Origin: Burkholderia cenocepacia
GTDB taxonomy: Bacteria; Pseudomonadota; Gammaproteobacteria; Burkholderiales; Burkholderiaceae
Assembly: GCF_014211915.1 (NCBI RefSeq)
Contig: NZ_CP060040.1
Location: forward strand, 1-64,000
Direction: 5' to 3'
Length of the DNA stretch: 64,000 nucleotides
In this document: positions 58,031 to 64,000 of the stretch, piece by piece
Position numbering within the stretch: the stretch's first letter is position 1
Layout of the letters: each line of letters starts with the position of its first letter
Notes under the pieces: model-generated
Database searches by the model: none
Told to the model about the DNA's origin: nothing
Seen by the model: the letters and a program-made list of their open reading frames with translations, nothing else
Position numbers and translations under genes: made by a program

Positions 58031-59272
58031 ATGAAACTCGTCATCGCCACCTACGGCACCGAAGGCGACACGCGTCCGCTCGCGGCGCTCGGCCGCGCGC
58101 TGCTGGATGCCGGGCACGAGGTCCGACTGCTGGCCGATGCGGCGACGCTTGGGTCGGCCGCCGCGCTCGGCGTGCCGTCGGCGCCGCTGTCCGGCGATAT
58201 CCGTCGTGCGATTGCGCCGGAGGGCGCGTTGGCCGATGCGGTGCGCGGGCGCGGCGGCTTCAACGACACCTCCAAGGCGCTCGCGGCAATCGCGAATGCG
58301 AACACGGCCGCGTGGATGCGCGAAGTGGCGGACGCGTCGGCCGGCTGTGACGCGCTGCTCGTGTCGGGGCTCGTGTCGTTCGTCGGCTTGTCGGTGGCAG
58401 AATATCGCGGCATCCCGGCAATCGGCACGGGCATGATCCCGATCACGCCGACCGCCGAATTCGCGTCGCCGTTCCTGCCGCCGGGGAAGCTGCCGCGCTG
58501 GCTGAATCGCGCGAGCCATCGGCTAGTGAATGCGCTGCTGTGGCAGGCGTTCAGGAAGTCGACGAATGCCGCGCGCGCCGGCGTATGCGGATTGCCACCG
58601 CGCCAGCACGTGTGGACCGATCATCCGATGCTGTATGGCGTGTCGCCGGCGCTGCTGTCCGGCCCGGCCGACTGGCCGGCGAACGTGCAGGCTTGCGGCC
58701 AGTGGCGGATCGATGCGCGTGCGTGGGCGCCGTCGCCCGAACTCGCGGCGTTTCTCGACGCGGGCGAGCCGCCCGTGTACATCGGTTTCGGCAGCATGGC
58801 CGGCTTCGATCGCGCGGCGATGGCCGCGGCGCTGACGCAGGCGCTGGCTGGCCGGCGCGCGTTGTTCTATCCGGGCTGGAGCGGCATCGACGCGTCGCTG
58901 CTGCCCGCGCACGTTCGCGTGATCGGCGACACGCCGCACGACTGGCTGTTCCCGCGCGTCGCGATGGCGGTGCATCACGGCGGCTCGGGCACCACGCATT
59001 CGGCCGCGCGGGCCGGTATTGCGTCGGTGGTCGTGCCGTTTGCGGGCGATCAGTTCTTCTGGGCGAACCGGCTGCAACGGCTCGGTGTCGCGGCTGCGCC
59101 GGTCGCGGGGCGGCGTATGGAAGCCGTCGCGCTGGCGCGGGCCATCGCGTTTGCCGAACGGGGCGAGACGAAGGCGCGGGCGACGGCACTCGGTGCGCGC
59201 CTCGCGCAGGAAGATGGCTTGAAGCGGGCCGTCAGTGCGATCGAACGATGGGTACGACCGCGCGCGAGGTGA
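58031..59272 (+). CDS. MGT-type UDP-sugar glycosyltransferase
   Basis: A 413-residue GT-B glycosyltransferase of family 1. N-terminal domain MKLVIATYGTEGDTRPLAALGRALLDAGHEVRLL; C-terminal donor site YIGFGSMAGFDRAAM, DWLFPRVAMAVHHGGSGTTHSAARAGIASVVVPFAGDQFFWANRL with the H-H-G-G-S-G-T-T phosphate motif. Relatives glycosylate macrolides, sterols or flavonoids. Controlled by a divergent TetR, it may inactivate a toxic compound. AGGAG precedes the start. Confidence 0.9.
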   Translation: MKLVIATYGTEGDTRPLAALGRALLDAGHEVRLLADAATLGSAAALGVPSAPLSGDIRRAIAPEGALADAVRGRGGFNDTSKALAAIANANTAAWMREVADASAGCDALLVSGLVSFVGLSVAEYRGIPAIGTGMIPITPTAEFASPFLPPGKLPRWLNRASHRLVNALLWQAFRKSTNAARAGVCGLPPRQHVWTDHPMLYGVSPALLSGPADWPANVQACGQWRIDARAWAPSPELAAFLDAGEPPVYIGFGSMAGFDRAAMAAALTQALAGRRALFYPGWSGIDASLLPAHVRVIGDTPHDWLFPRVAMAVHHGGSGTTHSAARAGIASVVVPFAGDQFFWANRLQRLGVAAAPVAGRRMEAVALARAIAFAERGETKARATALGARLAQEDGLKRAVSAIERWVRPRAR

Positions 59273-59292
59273 GCCCGCGCATCGGCATCGGA

Positions 59293-59988
59293 TCAGAAAT
59301 GCCCGGTGAACCGGTAGCGGCTGCCCGGGTGCCACAGATTGGCGACCGATGCGACCAGCCCCTGCGACCACGTGCGCCGATGCAGCAGCAGGCACGGCTC
59401 GCGATCGTCCATCGTCAGGTGACGGCGCGTTTCGGTGTCGGGCATCGCGGCCTCGATCCGGTATTCGACGCGCTGCAGCGGCGCGACGCGCGTCAGGTAC
59501 TGGTTCGGCGTCGTCGTCGTGAAGTCCTGCAATGCATATTCGGGCGCGCAGGCCGGGTTGACCCAGCGTTCCTCGAGTTGCACCGGCGTGTCGTTCTCGA
59601 AATGCAGCACGCGCGAATGGAAGATCGGGCTGCCGGTGTCGAGCTGCAGTTCGTCGGCGAGCTTCGCATCGGCGACGGCCGCGCCGACCTGCAGCACCTG
59701 CGCGCGATAGCCGTGGCCGCGCGCGGCGACTTCATCGGAGATGCTGCGGATCGCGACGAGCGTCGATTCGTATTTCGGCGACGCGACATACGTGCCGGAG
59801 CCGCGCGTGCGCGTGAGCACCTGTTCGGCCGTCAACTCGCGCAGCGCGCGATTGACGGTCATCCGCGCGACGTTGAATTCGCGCGCGAGCTCGTTCTCCG
59901 ACGGCACCTGGTCGCCTTCCGCCCACTCGCCGGCATGAATGCGCGCGAGGATGAAGTCCTTGATTTCCTGATAGATCGGTGTGGTCAT
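59293..59988 (-). CDS. hutC: HutC-type GntR repressor with UTRA domain
   Basis: A 231-residue GntR regulator. HTH: IKDFILARIHAGEWAEGDQVPSENELAREFNVARMTVNRALRELTAEQVLTRTRGSGTYVA; UTRA ligand domain from about residue 85 to the end (GSPIFHSRVLHFENDTPVQLEERWVNP). This is the histidine-utilisation repressor HutC, which responds to urocanate. A HutC-like operator at 62163 precedes the histidine-type ABC importer. The hut catabolic genes are not in the window. Confidence 0.88.
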   Translation of the reverse strand: MTTPIYQEIKDFILARIHAGEWAEGDQVPSENELAREFNVARMTVNRALRELTAEQVLTRTRGSGTYVASPKYESTLVAIRSISDEVAARGHGYRAQVLQVGAAVADAKLADELQLDTGSPIFHSRVLHFENDTPVQLEERWVNPACAPEYALQDFTTTTPNQYLTRVAPLQRVEYRIEAAMPDTETRRHLTMDDREPCLLLHRRTWSQGLVASVANLWHPGSRYRFTGHF

Positions 59989-60169
59989 GGGATCACGATT
60001 CAGAGTCGGCAGCGGGCCGCCGCCGAATGCCGATCCGGCGCGCGCCCGGCGCCGAGTGTACCGGTTTCGCGGGCGCGCCGGCCCGGATTCCCTGAATGAT
60101 CCCCGTTCGGCCGGTGCGCGTCCATGCGGGATTGCACAGAGCGGCCGGCCTTCCGCGGCCCGCTTGCGC

Positions 60170-61297
60170 TCAGAACCGATGCCGGATGCCGGCCGTTGCG
60201 ACCACCTGCGTACGCGTCGACGAAGCCGCGAGCCCCGTGACGTTCGCGAACCCGAGCGTCGCGCCCGACGGCACGCCGAACGCGTGCTGGTACACGGTTT
60301 CCGCATACACGTCGGTGCGCTTGCTCAGCGCGTAGTCGGCCATCAGCGTCGCCTGGTGCCACTTCGGCCGGTGGCTGCCGGTTGCGTCGTCGTAGCGGCC
60401 GTCGGTGAACGTATAGGCGCCCGTGAACGAAACCGCCGGCGTCAGCGCATAGCGCGCATTGACCTCGTAGTTGTCGAAACGCAGCGCATTCAGTGCGCCG
60501 GGCAGCGACGACGCGGCCGTTTCGTCGAACATCGCATGCGTCCACAACGCGCCGATCGTCAGCCGGTCGAACGCATAGCTGCCGCCGGCGCCCATCACGC
60601 GCTGCCTCGCGGCCGGGAAGTTCGGCGCGTCGTTCGCCGACAGTGCGCCGCCCGTCGTCAAGCCGCCGCGATTGAGTTGCAGGTACGCGGCGCCGACGCT
60701 GACCGGCCCGTTCGCATACGACACGCCCGCACTGTATGCGCGATTGTTCGCGAAGCCGCCGGCCGCGTTGCCGAACCCGTACAGGCCGCCGAACTGCCAG
60801 CCGGCGAGCGTCGGGCTCGTGTATTTCACCGCGTTGTCGATATAGAACGAATCGTCGAGGTTGTCGTTGTCGAATGGATGCGACGCGAGGTTGTTGCCGT
60901 CGCCGTTGTTCGCCATCGCGAGCGGGCCGAGATAATCGACCACGGCATCGTACTGGCGGCCGAGCGTCAGCGTGCCATATTGATCGCTCTGCAGGCCGAC
61001 GTACGCACGGCGGCCAAACAGCGTGTTTCGATAGGACTGCGTGCCGTTGTTCAGGTTGAAACCGCTTTCGAGGCGGAACAGCGCATGCAGGCCGCCGCCG
61101 AGATCCTCGTTGCCGCTCAGCCCGAAGACCGTATTCGACAGCAGGCCGCTGCCTTGCTGCCACGCGCTTTTGCCTGACTGGTTGTTCGTATAGGCGATAC
61201 CGGCATCCAGCATCCCGTAGAGCGTGACGCTGCTTTGCGCATGCGCGACGGCGCTGACGAAGGCGAGCGAGAGGGTACCGACGACTGCTTTTTTCAT
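60170..61297 (-). CDS. Gram-negative porin
   Basis: A 375-residue porin of the same family as that at 19.9 kb. Signal peptide 1-20 (ending VAHAQ), SSVTLYGMLDAGIAYTNNQSG, FGLSGNEDLGGGLHALFRLESGFNLNNG, RRAYVGLQSDQYGTLTLGRQYDA, and C-terminal ATAGIRHRF. The start 61297 was chosen for the signal peptide. No operator-like motif of the metal cluster is seen upstream. Confidence 0.92.
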   Translation of the reverse strand: MKKAVVGTLSLAFVSAVAHAQSSVTLYGMLDAGIAYTNNQSGKSAWQQGSGLLSNTVFGLSGNEDLGGGLHALFRLESGFNLNNGTQSYRNTLFGRRAYVGLQSDQYGTLTLGRQYDAVVDYLGPLAMANNGDGNNLASHPFDNDNLDDSFYIDNAVKYTSPTLAGWQFGGLYGFGNAAGGFANNRAYSAGVSYANGPVSVGAAYLQLNRGGLTTGGALSANDAPNFPAARQRVMGAGGSYAFDRLTIGALWTHAMFDETAASSLPGALNALRFDNYEVNARYALTPAVSFTGAYTFTDGRYDDATGSHRPKWHQATLMADYALSKRTDVYAETVYQHAFGVPSGATLGFANVTGLAASSTRTQVVATAGIRHRF

Positions 61298-61433
61298 TAC
61301 GTGTGTTTCCTGGAAAGACCCGTTGCGACGGGAACGGCGATCCGCCGCGCGTGGCCGTGCGGACATGCGCGTTCGAATCGATGAAAAGGGGAAGCGCGTG
61401 ACGCGTGTCGCGCGCGGCGGCGGCGAACGCCGG

Positions 61434-61748
61434 CTAGTGCTGCAACAGGCGGATCGTGCCGAACTCGGCGGCCGGCAGCACGCGCAGGATCGACAGGATC
61501 GCGCGCGATGCCTGCGAACGCGGGACTTCGAACTCGATGCACGCGCACCCGGTGTGGTGGTCGAGCGCGGCCGTATAGAAGTTGAGCGCCGCGCCGACAG
61601 CCTGATGCAACCGGCGTCGCACGAGCGCGAGGTCGTCCGCTTCGATGCGGATCGACAGCAGCACGAGCGCGTCCGCGGAGGAGCGGCGCCGCGAGCGATC
61701 GGGCAGCAGATCGCATGAAGCGGCAAGTTCCGTTCTGGTCGGTGTCAT
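61434..61748 (-). CDS. Conserved hypothetical protein, ACT-like
   Basis: A 104-residue protein. The middle and end (LVLLSIRIEADDLALVRRRLHQAVGAALNFYTAALDHHTGCACIEFEVPRSQASRAILSILRVLPAAEFGTIRLLQH) form a beta-alpha-beta pattern like small ligand-binding ACT domains; the N-terminus is arginine-rich. Function unknown. It lies 136 bp upstream of the porin gene on the same strand. Confidence 0.6.
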   Translation of the reverse strand: MTPTRTELAASCDLLPDRSRRRSSADALVLLSIRIEADDLALVRRRLHQAVGAALNFYTAALDHHTGCACIEFEVPRSQASRAILSILRVLPAAEFGTIRLLQH

Positions 61749-62265
61749 GTGCTCATCCCCGTCACGTCGTGCTCCGCACTGCGGAGGCCTCGTCTTGGAC
61801 ATGAAGCCCATTCTAGGAATCGCCGCGGCGAAACGGTGTATAGACTCGCCGCGCGTCTGCAAAGGGGGCGTAAACGCCCCGTGCGGTACCGGCGCTCGAG
61901 GGCGAGGGGCATGACGAGCGCGCGGCGGCCACGCCGTCGTGGGATGACCGGCTGGCCGGCGTGGAAAATTCGTCGCAGCCGGGGGAAGTCTAGACAGCCG
62001 CCGCGCGTCGCTCGGCGGCTTCCGTACGCCGCAAGAAAGCCGTCATGCAGCTTCGCGTAACCAATAATTAATTGAAAATTAAGGAAAATCATGCGCGCAG
62101 CCCTAATCCGCCGACAATTAGAGATAAACACGGATTGCTGACCCTATCCCGGAAAAGGCAAAGTTGTATGTACAACTCGGGCGTCGCCGAAGGAGCCGAT
62201 TCCACGGTTGGAAGGGCGGGTAGCCCGACCGGAACCCGCCCCGGTTCGCCTCTGACAGGAACGCC
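61749..62265 (+). other. Control region of the histidine-type ABC importer
   Basis: This 517-bp spacer has no convincing gene. It contains an AT-rich patch (62060-62120, with AATTAATTGAAAATTAAGG) that may hold the promoter, and the HutC-like operator at 62163-62176. GGAGCC (62191-62196) and CAGGA before 62266 precede the stub ORF. Confidence 0.5.
62163..62176 (+). promoter_or_regulatory. HutC-like operator
   Basis: GTTGTA-TG-TACAAC is an inverted repeat that matches the known HutC site of pseudomonads (TTGTATGTACAA core). It lies 90 bp before the stub of the binding-protein gene and probably represses the importer when urocanate is absent. Confidence 0.7.
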
Positions 62266-62313
62266 ATGAAGAAACTCGCACTCGGTATTGCCCTCGCCGC
62301 GCCGTTCGCGTGA
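62266..62313 (+). pseudogene. 15-codon stub of a periplasmic binding protein gene
   Basis: ATG at 62266 behind CAGGA reads MKKLALGIALAAPFA and stops at TGA 62311-62313. This is the start of a signal peptide typical of amino-acid ABC binding proteins (HisJ/ArgT), which normally heads this operon. The body is absent: only 63 bp separate the stop from the possible first codon of the permease (62377). A deletion of nearly the whole gene is the simplest explanation. Confidence 0.7.
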
Positions 62314-62418
62314 TACGTCCGGCTTGATGAGCCGGCAGCATCACGTCGTGCGTAGAACTCGTTTGATGCGCCGTTAATGGCTATCGACAATCCAGTCACC
62401 TCGTTCTGGGTCCCTCAT

Positions 62419-63108
62419 ATGATCTTCCAAGGATTTGGCCCGCTGCTGTGGGCCGGCACGGTCGAGACCGTGAAGCTCGCGGTGCTGTCGCTCGCCGCGT
62501 CGCTGATACTGGGCCTTGCAGGCGCGGCCGCGAAACTGTCGGCCAACGGCGTGCTCAAGTCGGTCGGCACGTTCTACACGACGCTGATCCGCGCGGTGCC
62601 CGATCTCGTGCTGATGCTGCTGCTGTTCTACGGGATCCAGATCCTGCTGAACGACGTGACCGACCTGCTCGGCTGGGACCAGATCGACATCGACCCGTTC
62701 GCGGCCGGCGTCGTCACACTGGGCTTCATCTACGGCGCGTACTTCACCGAGACGTTCCGCGGCGCGTTCCTGTCGGTGCCGCGCGGCCAGCTCGAAGCCG
62801 GCTTCGCATACGGGATGAGCGGCTGGCGCGTATTTCACCGCATCCTGTTCCCGCAGATGATGCGCTTCGCGCTGCCGGGCATCGGCAACAACTGGCAGGT
62901 GCTCGTGAAAGCCACCGCGCTCGTGTCGATCATCGGCCTCGCCGACGTCGTGAAGGCGTCGCAGGACGCGGGCAAGAGCACGCTCGATTTCTTCTTCTTC
63001 ACGCTGGCGGCAGGCGCGATCTACCTCGCGATCACGACGGTGTCCAACGTCGTGCTGCATCACCTCGAGAAGCGTTATTCCATCGGTGTCCGGAGGCTCG
63101 CACTGTGA
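62419..63108 (+). CDS. hisQ: Histidine/basic amino-acid ABC permease HisQ
   Basis: A 229-residue permease (243 from the alternative ATG 62377). HisQ-like start MIFQGFGPLLWAGTVETVKLAVLSLAASLILGLAGAAAKLS, five helices, and the EAA loop FRGAFLSVPRGQLEAGFAYGMSGWRVFHRILFPQMMRFALPGIGNNWQVLVKATALVSIIGL. It pairs with HisM in the inner membrane. Neither start has a good ribosome site, perhaps because the upstream gene was deleted. Stop and hisM start overlap (GTGA at 63105). Confidence 0.88.
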   Translation: MIFQGFGPLLWAGTVETVKLAVLSLAASLILGLAGAAAKLSANGVLKSVGTFYTTLIRAVPDLVLMLLLFYGIQILLNDVTDLLGWDQIDIDPFAAGVVTLGFIYGAYFTETFRGAFLSVPRGQLEAGFAYGMSGWRVFHRILFPQMMRFALPGIGNNWQVLVKATALVSIIGLADVVKASQDAGKSTLDFFFFTLAAGAIYLAITTVSNVVLHHLEKRYSIGVRRLAL

Positions 63109-63818
63109 TCGAACTCGTCGGCCAGTACTGGCAAAGCTATCTCTATTCCGACGGCTACCGTTTCAGCGGCCTCGCGATCACGCTGTGGCTGCTGGTCGTG
63201 TCGATCGCGCTCGGTTTCGCGCTTGCGGTGCCGCTCGCGATCGCGCGGGCATCGTCGAACCGCTGGATCTCCGGCCCCGTGTGGCTCTATACGTACGTGT
63301 TCCGCGGCACGCCGCTCTACGTGCAGTTGCTGATGTGCTACACGGGCATCTACAGCCTGCAGGTCGTGCACGACCACGTGCTGCTCGACACGTTCTTCCG
63401 CAATGCGATGAACTGCACGCTGCTCGCGTTCGTGCTGAACGAATGCGCGTATGCGACGGAGATCTTCGCAGGCGCGATCAAGGCGACGTCGGCCGGCGAG
63501 GTCGAGGCCGGGATGGCCTACGGGATGTCGCGCTTCAAGCTCCATACGCGCATCATCCTGCCGTCCGCGCTGCGTCGCTCGCTGCCGAGCTACAGCAATG
63601 AAGTGATCCTGATGCTGCACGCGACGACGCTCGCGTTCACCGCGACCGTGCCCGACATCCTGAAGGTCACGCGCGATGTCAATTCGGCGACGTACATGTC
63701 GTTCCAGGCCTACGGCATCGCGGCCGTGCTGTACGCCGTCGTCGTGTTCGCGCTCATCTGGGCGTTCCGCAAGCTGGAGACGCGCTGGCTTGCGTATCTC
63801 TCGCCGCGCGGCCACTAA
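63105..63818 (+). CDS. hisM: Histidine/basic amino-acid ABC permease HisM
   Basis: A 237-residue permease. GTG start at 63105 overlaps the hisQ TGA, behind CGGAGG. Pattern: SGLAITLWLLVVSIALGFALAVPLAIARAS, VFRGTPLYVQLLMCYTGIYSLQ, and the EAA loop EIFAGAIKATSAGEVEAGMAYGMSRFKLHTRIILPSALRRSLPSYSNEVILMLHATTLAFTATVPDILKVTR, diagnostic of HisM. It forms the translocation pore with HisQ. Confidence 0.93.
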   Translation: MIELVGQYWQSYLYSDGYRFSGLAITLWLLVVSIALGFALAVPLAIARASSNRWISGPVWLYTYVFRGTPLYVQLLMCYTGIYSLQVVHDHVLLDTFFRNAMNCTLLAFVLNECAYATEIFAGAIKATSAGEVEAGMAYGMSRFKLHTRIILPSALRRSLPSYSNEVILMLHATTLAFTATVPDILKVTRDVNSATYMSFQAYGIAAVLYAVVVFALIWAFRKLETRWLAYLSPRGH

Positions 63819-63850
63819 CGTATTCGCACGATCCGCAACGAAGGACCCGC

Positions 63851-64000
63851 ATGTACAAGCTTACCGTTGACAACCTGCACAAGAAATTCGGCGACAACGA
63901 GGTGTTGAAGGGCGTGTCGATGAAGGCGAAGGCCGGCGACGTGATCAGCATCATCGGCTCGAGCGGCTCCGGCAAGAGCACGTTCCTGCGCTGCATCAAC
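63851..64000 (+). CDS. hisP: ABC importer ATPase HisP, N-terminal part
   Basis: The first 50 codons of the ATPase before the window ends: MYKLTVDNLHKKFGDNEVLKG, then IIGSSGSGKSTFLRCIN with Walker A GSSGSGKST. This is the HisP-type subunit that powers the HisQM permease. The start follows AAGGACC. Confidence 0.95.
   Translation, partial: MYKLTVDNLHKKFGDNEVLKGVSMKAKAGDVISIIGSSGSGKSTFLRCIN

Overview
The window is about 66-68% GC with dense, mostly short-spaced genes. Gene content (many LysR regulators, DUF4148 secreted proteins, two porins of the Burkholderia type, HME-RND metal efflux, type-2 ArgG, DUF2970/DUF3717 proteins) points to a Burkholderiales genome, most likely a Burkholderia cepacia complex species. 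No tRNA, rRNA, insertion sequence, phage or CRISPR array was found; it reads as ordinary chromosomal accessory and metabolic DNA.

Layout. 1-1.2 kb: secreted small proteins, including the last 36 codons of a second DUF4189 paralogue cut by the window edge. 1.4-5.5 kb: LysR regulator divergent from a glutathione transferase and a fused flavin oxidase/ferredoxin reductase/2Fe-2S protein, then a DUF2970 membrane protein. 6.2-10.3 kb: TonB receptor, PnuC-type vitamin permease and APH-fold kinase, probably a vitamin (thiamine-like) uptake and trapping operon. 10.5-22.2 kb: divalent-metal RND efflux operon (czcCBA type) with its two-component system, followed by small secreted proteins, a lipoprotein and a porin. 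Seven copies of a strictly spaced operator-like motif (TGACR-N6-TCAT-N7-TCA; one copy is TGAGA) link these genes into one probable regulon. 22-26.4 kb: ZIP permease, O-acetylhomoserine sulfhydrylase, a frameshifted O-methyltransferase, a DUF1176 protein.

26.6-32.3 kb is the most interesting block: an RNA-repair operon (SPFH/slipin, RtcB ligase, RlaP-type nucleotidyltransferase) read leftward from a sigma-54 promoter, divergent from the CARF-domain activator RtcR. Its ~490-nt leader holds tRNA-like modules: one has canonical acceptor, D arm, 5-nt variable region and T arm, but the anticodon arm is a GAAA-capped hairpin. This resembles the tRNA mimicry of bacterial Y RNAs (YrlA) beside rtc genes, but no Ro60/Rsr gene or rtcA is present.

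32-39 kb: an orphan SUKH-like protein, a SnoaL-like protein, a MarR regulator, an IscS-type desulfurase, and a flavin reductase/HpaB-type monooxygenase/cupin/DUF2848 operon whose promoter shares the MarR gene's AAAGCTAA element. 39-47 kb: methyltransferase, LysE exporter, AraC and LysR regulators, a Fur-box-preceded small gene, and a tartrate/malate dehydrogenase plus MFS permease with divergent LysR. 47-59 kb: kinase, argG, FUSC protein, diguanylate cyclase, lysine-type permease, LysR, hydrolase, TetR and a macrolide-type glycosyltransferase. 59-64 kb: HutC repressor, porin, and a histidine-type ABC importer (hisQ, hisM, start of hisP) in which the substrate-binding-protein gene is reduced to a 15-codon stub behind a HutC-like operator.
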